Of a stretch of 64,000 bases of DNA, positions 16,442 to 26,468 are shown piece after piece. The position numbers and the translations under genes were made by a program. Where the stretch lies: positions 372,001-436,000 of the forward strand of contig NZ_AUHU01000004.1 in assembly GCF_000423345.1 (NCBI RefSeq), in the 5' to 3' direction. This DNA comes from Marinimicrobium agarilyticum DSM 16975. GTDB taxonomy: Bacteria; Pseudomonadota; Gammaproteobacteria; Pseudomonadales; Cellvibrionaceae. The notes beneath the pieces are model-generated. The model was not told the origin of the DNA. It saw only the letters and a program-made list of their open reading frames with translations, and searched no databases. The stretch's first letter is position 1, and each line of letters begins with the position of its first letter.

Positions 16442-17806
16442 ATGCATAGAACCGTTGTGTTGAATATTGTCGGGCTGACTCGCGCTTTGCTGGGTGAGCA
16501 CACGCCCAACTTGAACCGTTTGTCAGAAAGAGCAACGGATATTGAGCCGGTTAGGCCTGCTGTCACTTGCACCGCTCAAGCGACTTACACGACAGGGAAA
16601 CCGCCAAAGGATCACGGTATCGTCGCCAATGGCTGGTACTTCCGGGAGATGAACGAAGTCTGGTTGTGGCGGCAGAGTAACAAGCTGGTGCAGGGGCCCA
16701 AAGTCTGGCACATGGCAAAGGAGCGGGACCCGAGCTTTACCTGTAGCAATACCTTCTGGTGGTACGCCATGGCCACCGATGCGGAGTTTACCCTGACGCC
16801 GCGTCCCTTGTATCTGGCGGACGGACGGAAAGAGCCGGACTGCTATACCTGCCCACTGGAATTGCGGGAAACCCTGAGCGAGAAGTTCGGCAACTTTCCC
16901 CTGTTCAATTTCTGGGGGCCGATGACCAATATCAAGTCCAGCCAGTGGATTGCGGACGCAGCCAAGTACATTGAGGAAGCCCATCAGCCCAGCCTGCAGC
17001 TGGTGTACTTGCCCCATATGGACTACGTGCTCCAGAAAGAGGGGCCCGATGGCGATATCGCCAAGGATCTGGAAGAAATCGATGCCCTGGCGGGGGACTT
17101 GCTCGATTTTTTTGAAAAGCGTGGCTGTCGTGTGATGGTGTTGTCCGAGTACGGGATTCAGAACGTGTCTCGGGCCATTCATCCCAACCGGTTGCTGCGT
17201 GAGGCCGGTATGCTGTCTGTGAAAGTGGATCTGGGGCGTGAGTATCTGGATTATTTCAGCTGTCGGGCGTTTGCCGTGGCGGACCATCAGATTGCTCACG
17301 TCTATGTTCACGATGCGGCGAATGTTCCGGCAGTGCGCCAGGTTTTTGAGGGGGTCGAAGGCATCGACCGTGTGCTGGATAAAACCGAGCAGGCGGAGCT
17401 GGGCCTGGACCATGAGCGCAGTGGCGAGCTGGTGTTGTTGGCCAAGCCCGACAGCTGGTTTACCTATTATTTCTGGCAAGACGATGCCCGCCAACCGGAT
17501 TACGCCCACCAGGTTGAAATTCATCGCAAGCCGGGGTTCGACCCCTGCGAGTTGTTTTTTGATCCGACGCTTCGGTTTCCCAAGCTCAAGGCGGCCAGGC
17601 GAGTGGCGCAGAAAAAGCTGGGATTCCGCTATGTGATGGATGTAATTGCGGTGGCGCCGGAACTGGTGAAGGGCTCCCACGGGGTCAGCGACGGTTCGCC
17701 CGAGTCCATGCCGCTGCTGATGAGCACTGAGCCCGATCTGATTCCACAGAAAAGCGTGCCGGCCACCGACGTTTGCGGTTTGATGTTGAAACATTTGTTT
17801 GATTGA
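16442..17806 (+). CDS. eboF: EboF, alkaline phosphatase/nucleotide pyrophosphatase superfamily
   Basis: A 454-residue member of the type I phosphodiesterase fold. Metal and nucleophile motifs seen: VLNIVGLTRALLGEHTPNLNRL (residues 5-26), the nucleophile loop VTCTAQATYTTGKPPKDHGIVANGW (38-63), PHMDYVLQ (about 190), VLSEYGIQ (about 236) and a late EIHRKPGFDP. In the first motif the usual DG(L/V)R aspartate is replaced by Gly (IVGLTR), which could affect one metal site. No signal peptide was seen, so it appears cytoplasmic. It begins 40 bases after hairpin element A. Confidence 0.85.
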   Translation: MHRTVVLNIVGLTRALLGEHTPNLNRLSERATDIEPVRPAVTCTAQATYTTGKPPKDHGIVANGWYFREMNEVWLWRQSNKLVQGPKVWHMAKERDPSFTCSNTFWWYAMATDAEFTLTPRPLYLADGRKEPDCYTCPLELRETLSEKFGNFPLFNFWGPMTNIKSSQWIADAAKYIEEAHQPSLQLVYLPHMDYVLQKEGPDGDIAKDLEEIDALAGDLLDFFEKRGCRVMVLSEYGIQNVSRAIHPNRLLREAGMLSVKVDLGREYLDYFSCRAFAVADHQIAHVYVHDAANVPAVRQVFEGVEGIDRVLDKTEQAELGLDHERSGELVLLAKPDSWFTYYFWQDDARQPDYAHQVEIHRKPGFDPCELFFDPTLRFPKLKAARRVAQKKLGFRYVMDVIAVAPELVKGSHGVSDGSPESMPLLMSTEPDLIPQKSVPATDVCGLMLKHLFD

Positions 17807-17831
17807 TTTTCTTCCACAATAAGAGAGCGCC

Positions 17832-18542
17832 ATGCCTTCTGTAAAAACTCTGCTGACCCTCTGCCGGGTCAGCAATCTGCCGACCGTCTGGATGAATGTG
17901 CTGACCACCGCGGTGATCGTCAGTGCGATGGTGGGCGGCACCTATACCATCGGCCTGATTCTTCTGGCGTTGTCGTTTTTCTATGCCGGCGGGATGGCCC
18001 TCAACGATTATTGTGACCGGGACTGGGATACTCAGCACCAGCCCTATCGGCCCATCCCCTCGGGGCGGGTCACCTCGCGGCAGGTGTTCAGCATTGTGAT
18101 TGGGCTGTTTGCAGCGGGCTTTGTTTGTCTGTTTTTTGCGCCGGATCACCGCGCGCCTTTGGCGGGGCTGGCGTTGCTGGTGGTTATTTTTCTGTATGAC
18201 TGGCTGCACAAAAAGCACTGGAGCACGGTCTTTCTGATGGCGTTGACCCGTCTGGGCGTCTACGCCGTGACCGCAGTGGCGCTGATCGGGGAGGTGCCGG
18301 CCCTGGTCTGGTTGGCCGGTGGCATCCAGACGCTCTATACCCTGTCGGTGACCGTGGTGGCCCGTTGGGAAAACAGCCGCGGTAAGAGTTTCGGTTTCCC
18401 GGTCATTCCCTGGATGATTGCCGGTATGGGGATTGTCGACGGTCTTTTTCTGGCCGTCCTGCTCGACCCCATATGGCTTCTGGTGGGCGTGGCGGCGACG
18501 TTGCTGACCCGGTTGAGCCAGCGGTATGTCCGGGGCGATTGA
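17832..18542 (+). CDS. eboC: EboC, UbiA-family membrane prenyltransferase
   Basis: Integral membrane protein of 236 residues with about seven to eight membrane helices, shorter than the usual 290-residue UbiA. The first Asp-rich motif NDYCDRDWD is at residues 58-66; the second is reduced to YDWLHKK near 122. It is the only membrane member of the cluster, so it could prenylate a small hydrophilic product or take part in its export. It is the last gene of the cluster, followed by the convergent sppA. Confidence 0.87.
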   Translation: MPSVKTLLTLCRVSNLPTVWMNVLTTAVIVSAMVGGTYTIGLILLALSFFYAGGMALNDYCDRDWDTQHQPYRPIPSGRVTSRQVFSIVIGLFAAGFVCLFFAPDHRAPLAGLALLVVIFLYDWLHKKHWSTVFLMALTRLGVYAVTAVALIGEVPALVWLAGGIQTLYTLSVTVVARWENSRGKSFGFPVIPWMIAGMGIVDGLFLAVLLDPIWLLVGVAATLLTRLSQRYVRGD

Positions 18543-18578
18543 CTCGCCCCGGCCTTACGCCCCTGAAACGTCAATAAT

Positions 18579-20471
18579 TCAAGGCGCCAGACATTCCATA
18601 CACCGGGCGTAAACTGCGCGCGGATCGTCCAGTTCGCTCAATGCCCTCAGAGGTTCGAGTAGGGGCGCCAGTTGCCGTTTCAGGTCTTGAGAGAGCCACT
18701 GGCTTTGTTGCACTTGCGGCAAAAAGGCGCTGACCGAGCTCCGGCTGATCTGCCGGGCCAGTTGCTCGAAGGGCGACAGCGGCCGGGTAATCACGCGCAC
18801 CTCGTAAGCGTCCATCTCCGCGTGGCTCGCGGCGGCAGCGATGGTTTCTTTGAGGCTGCCGAGTTGATCGACCAGCCCCAGTTCGTGTGCGGTAGCACCG
18901 GTCCAGACCCGGCCCTGAGCCAACTGGTCGACGCGCTCCTGCGTCAGGCCGCGGGCTTCGGCCACCATGCTGGTGAACTCGTCGTAAATGTGATTGATGG
19001 TCTGTTGCACAATGGCTTTCGCTTGTGGGGTCAGGGTGCGGTCCAGACGCATGGCGCCCGCCAGCGGGGTGGTCCCGACGCCATCGACGTTGATGCCAAT
19101 CTTATCCAGACTTTCCTCGAAGGTGGGAATCGCGCCGAACACGCCGATGGAGCCGGTCAGCGTGGTGGGCGTGGCCCAGACCTCATCGGCGCCCATGGCC
19201 ATCCAGTACCCTCCGGAGGCGGCCATGCTCCCCATGGATACCAGTACCGGCATCCCTTCCGCCCGCAGGGCTTCGATTTCGCTGCGGATCACCTCTGAGG
19301 CGTAGGCGCTGCCGCCACCACTGTCGATACGAATCACGACCGCTTTGATGGACGGGTCCTCCCGCACCTGTTGTAGCCGTTGGATGAAGGTTTCACTTCC
19401 GATGCTGCCCTCGGGCTGCTCGCCGGTTTGAATGGTGCCGGTGGCGAGAATCAGGCCCACTTTTCCGTCGGCTTCTTTGCTTTGCCGGCGATCGGTATCG
19501 GCGAGAAACGTCTGGTAGCCGATGCCGTTGTACCCTTCGCCCTGCTGGCTGTGGCCGAAGCGCTCCACCAGCATCTGCTCCCGTTCCCGGTGGGACTGGA
19601 TGCCGTCCACGAGCTTGGAGTCCAGGGCCAGTTGGGCGCTGTCTCCCTCCACCGCCTTGAGCAGTGAGTCCATTTGGCTGATGTAGTCGTTAATGGCGCC
19701 GCTGGGCAGTTGTCGCTGCGCTTCCACGCGGCTGGTGTAGACGCCCCAGAGCTGGTTGAGCCACTCGCTGTTGTGCTCGCGAGAGGCCGGAGACATGGAG
19801 TTGCGGATGTAGGGCTCGACGAAATCCTTGTACTGGCCGACGCGAAAGACGTGGAAGTTGATCGCCAGTTTGTCGATCGCATCCTTGAAGTAGGTGCGGT
19901 AGTTGGAATACCCGGTGAGGAGGATGGAGCCCATCGGGTCAATGTAGATTTCATCGGCGTAGCTGGCGAGGTAGTACTGTTCCTGGGTATACAGGCTGCC
20001 CGTGGCGATGATGGGTTTGTCGGTTTCCTTGAACCGCCCCAGAGCCGCTCCGATTTCCTCGAGCTTGCTGATGCCCCCGCCGAGCATATCGTCCAGTTCC
20101 AGAACCAGCGCGGAGACCCGTGGGTCCTGTCGGCCGCTGTCGATGGCTTTGACCAGGTCGCGCACGGGGGTTTCAAACGACTCGTTGCTGCCGTTCATCA
20201 ACATTTCCACGGGGGCGACGTAGCTCTCTTCATCCACCAGAAAACCGCTGGGTGAAAGCGTCAGGGCAAATGAATCCGGCAGAACCAGGGGTTCTTCGGA
20301 GCTGGTCAGGGCGAACACGATGAACAGCAGGATCAGCAGGAAAATCAGATTGCTGAGTGTGACCCTCAGCCAATTGATGGCTCGCCCCAGAAAGCGGAAA
20401 AAACGCCGGATCGGCCCCGGCTTGCGAGGGCGCTCGGTGTGGTCGTTGTAGGGGGTATCGTCGTAGCGCAC
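18579..20471 (-). CDS. sppA: Signal peptide peptidase SppA (protease IV, long form)
   Basis: Inner-membrane, periplasm-facing serine/lysine protease that degrades cleaved signal peptides. It has one N-terminal membrane segment (about 40-57) and two tandem S49 domains. The catalytic pair is Lys215 (VGQYKDFVEPY) and Ser419 (MAASGGYW). At 630 residues it is the long E. coli-type enzyme. I start at GTG 20471, preceded by AAGGA at 8 bases; an upstream TTG at 20492 has no ribosome site. Confidence 0.95.
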   Translation of the reverse strand: MRYDDTPYNDHTERPRKPGPIRRFFRFLGRAINWLRVTLSNLIFLLILLFIVFALTSSEEPLVLPDSFALTLSPSGFLVDEESYVAPVEMLMNGSNESFETPVRDLVKAIDSGRQDPRVSALVLELDDMLGGGISKLEEIGAALGRFKETDKPIIATGSLYTQEQYYLASYADEIYIDPMGSILLTGYSNYRTYFKDAIDKLAINFHVFRVGQYKDFVEPYIRNSMSPASREHNSEWLNQLWGVYTSRVEAQRQLPSGAINDYISQMDSLLKAVEGDSAQLALDSKLVDGIQSHREREQMLVERFGHSQQGEGYNGIGYQTFLADTDRRQSKEADGKVGLILATGTIQTGEQPEGSIGSETFIQRLQQVREDPSIKAVVIRIDSGGGSAYASEVIRSEIEALRAEGMPVLVSMGSMAASGGYWMAMGADEVWATPTTLTGSIGVFGAIPTFEESLDKIGINVDGVGTTPLAGAMRLDRTLTPQAKAIVQQTINHIYDEFTSMVAEARGLTQERVDQLAQGRVWTGATAHELGLVDQLGSLKETIAAAASHAEMDAYEVRVITRPLSPFEQLARQISRSSVSAFLPQVQQSQWLSQDLKRQLAPLLEPLRALSELDDPRAVYARCMECLAP

Positions 20472-20508
20472 GGTGCTATTCCTTGTTGTCAAAGTCGTCG
20501 TTCAGCAT

Positions 20509-20943
20509 TCAGGCGTCGGTTGTTGTAGAGCCGGAGTCTCTTGCCGTTGTTTCCCATAGCCACCATTGTTGGCGCCAGCGGCTGGCCATCATGGCGCCGA
20601 TAAAGAGTATCACGCTCAATGTGACCACCAGATAGTCGCGCCAGTAGGACAGGGGTGAAATCGTGTTGGCCACGGACCAGGTGAAATAGATCAGAATCAC
20701 AAAGCACAGCCAGCTGTAGGTGCGATGGTGCCCGCGCCAGAGGCCGGGAATAAAGATTGCCAACGGGATGACCTGTACCAGCCATAGCTTCCATTGAGGC
20801 TCGGTCTGAATCAGCGTCAGTACCGTAAACAGGATGAGCAGGGCACTGAAACAGGTCAGAACCGTGGTCCGCGCCAGCCAGAGTTTTTGGCGGACGTGCC
20901 GGGCCTGTTCAGTGTCTCGTGGGGCCTGGGGGGCCATTCCCAT
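20509..20943 (-). CDS. DUF2069 inner-membrane protein
   Basis: 144 residues with four membrane helices, as expected of the DUF2069 family, which has no known function. It starts at ATG 20943 behind GAGGAG, 11 bases after the wrbA stop, so the two form one operon. This wrbA-DUF2069 pairing is common in gammaproteobacteria. Confidence 0.88.
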   Translation of the reverse strand: MGMAPQAPRDTEQARHVRQKLWLARTTVLTCFSALLILFTVLTLIQTEPQWKLWLVQVIPLAIFIPGLWRGHHRTYSWLCFVILIYFTWSVANTISPLSYWRDYLVVTLSVILFIGAMMASRWRQQWWLWETTARDSGSTTTDA

Positions 20944-20954
20944 GAGGAACTCCT

Positions 20955-21623
<669 letters not shown>

Positions 21624-21760
21624 CTATACTTGCCTCGCCGCAGGACCCACAACGGCGCCGAGCATCCTCGGTTGGAGCCTGTCCCCAGGGGGTGTTGTGG
21701 TACAGTGTGGTCATTATTGGCCTCAATATTGTCGGGGTCTGACACACAGGATTGTCGTTT

Positions 21761-23056
21761 ATGCGGGATTTGTTTCAAGCGGAAAACCGGCGCCATTATG
21801 CTCGGCTGTTCTGGCAGTTTCTCCAGATGATGCAACGCCAGGTGCGCGATACTGACTGCATGAAGAGTGCGGCTCAGTTGACCTACGTAACCTTGTTCGC
21901 GTTGGTGCCACTGATGACCGTCACCTACTCCATGTTTTCCGCTATTCCCGCGTTTCAGGGTCTGGGCGAAGAGGTGCAAGCGCTGATCTTCGCCAATATG
22001 GTACCCGAAACCGGTCAGGAGTTGCTCGGGCATTTACAGAACTTCTCCCAGCAGGCGCGCCGGCTGACCATTGTGGGCGTCATTTTCCTGGTGGCGTCTG
22101 CCTACTTCATGCTCGCCAATATCGAAAAGAACTTCAACGCCGTCTGGGGCATCGTGAAAGGGCGCCGGGGCATTTCCAAGTTTCTTCTGTACTGGGCGGT
22201 GCTGAGCCTTGGGCCGCTGCTGCTCGGTATTGGCCTGGCCATGAGTACCTACCTGGTGTCACTGCGGCTGCTGATGGACGGCTATCAGGTCCTGGGCTGG
22301 ATTACCTGGATATTCGAGTTCACCCCCTGGTTGTTGACCTCGGCCACTTTTACCTTGTTGTTCGCGGCGGTTCCCAACTGCAAGGTGCCTCTCAAGCATG
22401 CCATTATCGGAGGCGTCACGACGGGGTTTGTGTTCGAAGTGCTGAAGGCGGTCTTCGGGGTGATTGTGGCGAACTCCGCTCTCAGCTCCATCTACGGCGC
22501 CTTTGCCATCGTGCCGCTGTTCCTGCTTTGGGTGAATCTGACCTGGCTGGTTATTCTCTCGGGGGCGGTGTTGGTCCACACCATTGGTATTTATCAGATC
22601 TCCCTGCGCGATCGCGGTTATCCGGACCTGGTGGCGGCCACGGTGGTGCTCTGGCATTTTTATCGCCGCAGTTTGGACGGTCGGGGGCTGGAAAGCAGCG
22701 AGTTGTTGGCGTTGGGGCTGTCGACCGATCAGTGGCAGCGCATTCGCGAAGCGCTGCAGAAAAAGAACTGGATCGCGGTCACCAATCAGGACGATTTCGT
22801 GCTCTGCCGGGATCTGCACCACCGCCGGGTATCGGAGCTGGCGGCCCTGCTGGATTTGCCGCGCGTGTTGCCCGAACCCTCACGGGGGCTGGATAAGCTG
22901 CCCTGGTATCCGGTGCTATACCGCCGGCTGGAAAGCATTGAACGGTTTTCTCATGAGCAGTTGGATATGACCTTCGCCGAGCTGTTTGAAAGCGAAGAGA
23001 GCCCGGGAGCGAAAGAAAAAAGCGACAAGTCCTCTGGCTCATCGGTGGAGGTTTAG
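21761..23056 (+). CDS. YihY/BrkB-family inner-membrane protein
   Basis: A 431-residue protein with six membrane helices in residues 40-280 and the family phrase LTYVTLFALVPLMTVTYSMF near 42-61. A soluble C-terminal part of about 150 residues is wing-helix-like and ends in an acidic tail. The start is taken as ATG 21761, since TTG 21752 sits directly on the AGG site. Function is uncertain despite the old ribonuclease BN label. avtA begins 6 bases after its stop. Confidence 0.92.
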   Translation: MRDLFQAENRRHYARLFWQFLQMMQRQVRDTDCMKSAAQLTYVTLFALVPLMTVTYSMFSAIPAFQGLGEEVQALIFANMVPETGQELLGHLQNFSQQARRLTIVGVIFLVASAYFMLANIEKNFNAVWGIVKGRRGISKFLLYWAVLSLGPLLLGIGLAMSTYLVSLRLLMDGYQVLGWITWIFEFTPWLLTSATFTLLFAAVPNCKVPLKHAIIGGVTTGFVFEVLKAVFGVIVANSALSSIYGAFAIVPLFLLWVNLTWLVILSGAVLVHTIGIYQISLRDRGYPDLVAATVVLWHFYRRSLDGRGLESSELLALGLSTDQWQRIREALQKKNWIAVTNQDDFVLCRDLHHRRVSELAALLDLPRVLPEPSRGLDKLPWYPVLYRRLESIERFSHEQLDMTFAELFESEESPGAKEKSDKSSGSSVEV

Positions 23057-23062
23057 CGGCTC

Positions 23063-24322
23063 ATGCGGTTATCGATGTTCGGCGAGAAGATGACGAGTAA
23101 TGCGGGGATTGTGACCCTCATGGAAGATCTGGGGGATGCGCTGCGGGTCAACCCGGATATGATCTTCATGGGGGGCGGGAATCCGGCGGCCATCCCCGAG
23201 GTGGAGGCGGCCCTGGAAGATGCCCTGCAGGGGGCGATGAACGACCCGGCGGTGCGCCGGCCCATGCTCGGCGTCTACCAGCCACCTCAGGGGGATCCCG
23301 AGTTCCTCGACACCTTGGCGCAGGAGTTGCGCCGCCACTGTGGCTGGCCGGTTTCCCGCGCCAACCTGGCGCTCTCCAACGGCAGTCAGTCGGCGTTCTT
23401 TGTGCTGTTCAACCTGCTGGCCGGCCAGGGTAGGGATGGAGAAAACCGTCGGGTGCTATTGCCTCTGGTCCCGGAGTACCTGGGGTATTCCGATGTCGGT
23501 CTCGCCCCGGGCCTTTTCCGTGCCAACCGCCCGGCGATAGAGAATTTGCCCGACGGCCTTTTCAAGTACCACGTTGATTTTGACCGTCTGCAACTGGATC
23601 AGGAAGTGGGGGCGTTGTGCCTGTCACGCCCCACCAACCCGACCGGCAATCTTGTCTCGGATGAGGAGTTGGCACGCCTGGATGAACGCGCGCGCGATGC
23701 GCAGGTCCCGCTCATTCTCGATGTGGCTTACGGGGCGCCTTTCCCCGATATTACCTACCGTTCGGTACAACCGTTCTGGAATGAGAATACCATTCTGGTG
23801 ATGAGCCTTTCCAAGCTGGGGCTGCCGGGGGCCAGAACAGGCATCGTCGTGGCCAACCCGGAAGTGATTAACGCCTTTACCAACGCCAATACGGTCATGA
23901 GTCTCGCCTGCGGCAATCTCGGGCCGGCGTTGGCGCAGCAGTTGCTGGTGCGCGGGCAATTGACGACGTTGGGGCCGCAGGTGATCCAGCCTTTTTACAA
24001 AATCCGGATGGAGGCCGCGCTCGCCGTATTCCAGCGTCAACTCCAGGGCCTGCCGGTACGGATCCATCGCCCGGAGGGCGCTTTTTTCCTCTGGTTATGG
24101 TTTCAGGACCTGCCGATCAGCAGCCTCTCACTGTACGAGCGGTTGAAGCGCCGTGGGGTGTTGGTGGTACCGGGGGAACATTTTTTTCCGGGGCTGGAGG
24201 ATGACTGGCCGCACAAACACCAGTGCTTGCGGGTGACTTATTGTCAGGACCCGGCGCGCATTGAACGTGGGGCGGAGATTCTCGCGGATGAGGTGCGGCG
24301 GCTGTATGGGGAGGGGCGCTAG
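23063..24322 (+). CDS. avtA: Valine-pyruvate aminotransferase AvtA
   Basis: Fold-type I PLP enzyme exchanging amino groups between valine, alanine and their keto acids. The 419-residue length and the N-terminal FGEKMTSNAGIVTLMEDLG are diagnostic of AvtA. SRPTNPTGN (near residue 193) and the PLP-lysine block MSLSKLGLPGARTG (near 252) are present. It is probably co-transcribed with the YihY gene. Confidence 0.96.
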   Translation: MRLSMFGEKMTSNAGIVTLMEDLGDALRVNPDMIFMGGGNPAAIPEVEAALEDALQGAMNDPAVRRPMLGVYQPPQGDPEFLDTLAQELRRHCGWPVSRANLALSNGSQSAFFVLFNLLAGQGRDGENRRVLLPLVPEYLGYSDVGLAPGLFRANRPAIENLPDGLFKYHVDFDRLQLDQEVGALCLSRPTNPTGNLVSDEELARLDERARDAQVPLILDVAYGAPFPDITYRSVQPFWNENTILVMSLSKLGLPGARTGIVVANPEVINAFTNANTVMSLACGNLGPALAQQLLVRGQLTTLGPQVIQPFYKIRMEAALAVFQRQLQGLPVRIHRPEGAFFLWLWFQDLPISSLSLYERLKRRGVLVVPGEHFFPGLEDDWPHKHQCLRVTYCQDPARIERGAEILADEVRRLYGEGR

Positions 24323-24368
24323 CGGGCCGGCGTCAGCGGCCCGCCAGTCGGCGGTGTCGTGAATCCGG

Positions 24369-25205
24369 CTATTGCAGAGCCATCATGGCGGCGGCCATCT
24401 CGTCGCTCAGATCCTCGGCTTCTGCGGACTGCATGTCCGGGTCCATGCCCAGACGCTCGAAGGCCGTCACTTCCTCGTAGTCCATTTCCCCCAGCGTGGA
24501 GTCGTCACCCATATGGCTTTGGAGCAGCGCTACGGTCACGATGTCGGCATAGTCGGCGGTGGGCGCCTTGCGCGAGAACTCCAGGTGCTGACTGGGGACG
24601 TTAATCAACTCCTTCGGAAACTCCCAGGCTTTCAGAATCATATCGCCTATTGGCCCCTGTAGCTCCTCAATGACACGATCCAGGGTCAGGCTGTCGACCA
24701 GTAGCGAAGGATGGTCTTCGGCGTAGGTCAGGATCGGAAGTACCCCGATCTTGTGGACCAGGCCCGCGAGCGTGGCCTGATCCGGGCGCAGTTTGGTGTA
24801 ATGCTTGCAGAGCACGTGGCAGATACCCGCCACCTCGCTCGAGCGCATCCAGACATCCCGAAGGCGCCGGTCGACCAGGTCGGACGTGGCCTGGAACATC
24901 TGCTCCATCGCCAGGCCGGTGGCCAGGTTGCAGGTGTATTCCATGCCCAGGCGCATCAACGCGGTTTTCAGGTCCTCGATCTGGCGGTTGGCACGCAGCA
25001 GAGGGCTGTTGGCCACGCGCACGATGCGGGCGCTCAGAGCCGCATCATTGCCGATGACCTTGGCCAGTTGGTCCAGGTCGGCGTCGGGGTCATCGGCCAC
25101 CTCCCGCACCCTCAGGGCCACTTCGGGCAGCGTGGGTAGAACCAGTTGGTCGTTTTTGATGGCATTCACAATTTCTTGGCGAACGCGCTCTACAACGTGA
25201 CTCAT
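24369..25205 (-). CDS. HDOD domain signalling protein
   Basis: 278 residues with an HDOD domain at about 15-220 (LVLPTLPEVALRV, IGNDAALSARIVRVANSPLL, TALMRLGMEYTCNLATGLAM). The HD metal signature is absent (AGLVHKIG), as is usual for HDOD proteins, so a regulatory rather than phosphohydrolase role is likely. The acidic C terminus has no recognised domain. It starts at ATG 25205 behind AGGAAG. Confidence 0.9.
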   Translation of the reverse strand: MSHVVERVRQEIVNAIKNDQLVLPTLPEVALRVREVADDPDADLDQLAKVIGNDAALSARIVRVANSPLLRANRQIEDLKTALMRLGMEYTCNLATGLAMEQMFQATSDLVDRRLRDVWMRSSEVAGICHVLCKHYTKLRPDQATLAGLVHKIGVLPILTYAEDHPSLLVDSLTLDRVIEELQGPIGDMILKAWEFPKELINVPSQHLEFSRKAPTADYADIVTVALLQSHMGDDSTLGEMDYEEVTAFERLGMDPDMQSAEAEDLSDEMAAAMMALQ

Positions 25206-25278
25206 GAGGCTTCCTGTTTCGGTTGTTGTGATCGGGTAGCGATTGTGTTGTTTCCGGGGGGCAAGCCTCCCGGTGAGC

Positions 25279-26202
25279 TTACTCGACAGTATAGGGCAAT
25301 GTACCGACACGGGCGGAAAAAGTCTCCCCAATCGATAGCGTCTGCTCCAGCGCACTGTCGTCCAAGACGGCCAGGCATTCCAGAGCGCCTTGTTCGTCGG
25401 ATGCCACCGTTACCAGCTCCCCCGCCTTCTTGCCATCTTCCCGGTGAAGGGGCACGCCCGGCTGACATTGCTCAGGGGGGGAGCCCGAAGCATGCAATCG
25501 GCGCATATGGGATTTGAGCTTGCCTTTGTAGTGCAGGCGCGCCACGATTTCCTGGCCGGTGTAGCAACCCTTGCGAAAGCTGACCGCGCCGATCAGGGGG
25601 AAGTTGAGTGCTTGTGGCGTGAACTGCTCCCGGGTTTGCGGCAGCACCTCACCGATACCCGCGCGGATGTCCAGCAGCCGCCAGAATTCATCCCCGGTTG
25701 TCGGGGCGCCTAAAATCTGCTCAAGGCCTGGCGAGGCTTCGGCGCTGAGCCAGCATTCATAGCGTTGCTCGCCCAGCGCCAGAATCACGGAGCCGTCTTG
25801 GGTGGCGCGCCAGTCCCCGGGGGTGTCCGGCGGTTCGGTCAGGTGTTCGCTAAGCGTGGCGCGGGCCTCGTCCCCATAGAGCCCTCGCAGTTGATAGCGA
25901 CCGGCTTCCTCGGTCAGCTCTGCTTTGGAGAATAGGATGTATTTACCCAGGGACTCCTTGACGGCGGCCACCATGGACGTGGGAACTCGCAGTAAAAAGT
26001 GCTCTTCGTCCAGGGCGAGAATGCGGAAACTGAATTGCATCCGGCCTTTGGGAGTACAATGCGCCCCAAGGCGGGATTTTCCGTCCTGAAGGTCGCGCAC
26101 ATCGCAGGTGACCTGCCCCTGAAGAAAGGGTAGGGCCTGGGGGCCGGTGACGGCCATGACGGTCCAGTCGTTGAGTTTGAACCATGGGGCACTGCTTGAC
26201 AT
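25279..26202 (-). CDS. ygfZ: Folate-binding tRNA-modifying protein YgfZ
   Basis: Glycine-cleavage-T-like protein that supports iron-sulfur enzymes such as MiaB. The 307-residue protein has the diagnostic KGCYTGQE motif with its conserved cysteine near residue 217, then IVARLHYKGKLKSHMRRL. I use ATG 26202, six bases after GGAG, rather than GTG 26226. In Pseudomonas it lies near sdhE and nadB, as here. Confidence 0.94.
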   Translation of the reverse strand: MSSSAPWFKLNDWTVMAVTGPQALPFLQGQVTCDVRDLQDGKSRLGAHCTPKGRMQFSFRILALDEEHFLLRVPTSMVAAVKESLGKYILFSKAELTEEAGRYQLRGLYGDEARATLSEHLTEPPDTPGDWRATQDGSVILALGEQRYECWLSAEASPGLEQILGAPTTGDEFWRLLDIRAGIGEVLPQTREQFTPQALNFPLIGAVSFRKGCYTGQEIVARLHYKGKLKSHMRRLHASGSPPEQCQPGVPLHREDGKKAGELVTVASDEQGALECLAVLDDSALEQTLSIGETFSARVGTLPYTVE

Positions 26203-26468
26203 GAAGGGCTCCGGGTTGAATTTCACATGGTTTGTGTTAAAACTAAACCATTATTCGTAAATCGCTGAGCGGAATGATAGAACGATAACACGTCCGCTCC
26301 AAGTGATGGTGTCCTCTAAGCGTCAGGTACAACAGCGTATTGAAACAGTCTATCGACAGCGGCTGATGGTGATTCTAAGAAAGCAACTTTAAAAACACGT
26401 GGGCCACTAATTCAGATCGGGCCGATAGTACTGCTGTTTGTTTCGCCCTGAGTTCCGCTCCGGGTGAT
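26203..26468. other. Intergenic region between ygfZ and the GGDEF gene
   Basis: Divergent promoter region of about 265 bases. A 7-bp palindrome (ATGGTTT/AAACCAT, 26227-26251) lies just upstream of ygfZ and could be an operator. A 28-codon frame at 26306-26392 codes for a basic peptide but lacks a ribosome site and is not called. Otherwise nothing was seen. Confidence 0.4.

Noticed and set aside
16523-17941. Long open frame (472 codons) antisense to eboF and the start of eboC
   Set aside because: The plus strand codes for clear family motifs throughout. The antisense product has no recognisable domain and reflects G+C-rich third positions.
26306-26392. 28-codon basic mini-frame between ygfZ and the GGDEF gene
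   Set aside because: No Shine-Dalgarno sequence and no second line of evidence; recorded in the intergenic entry only.
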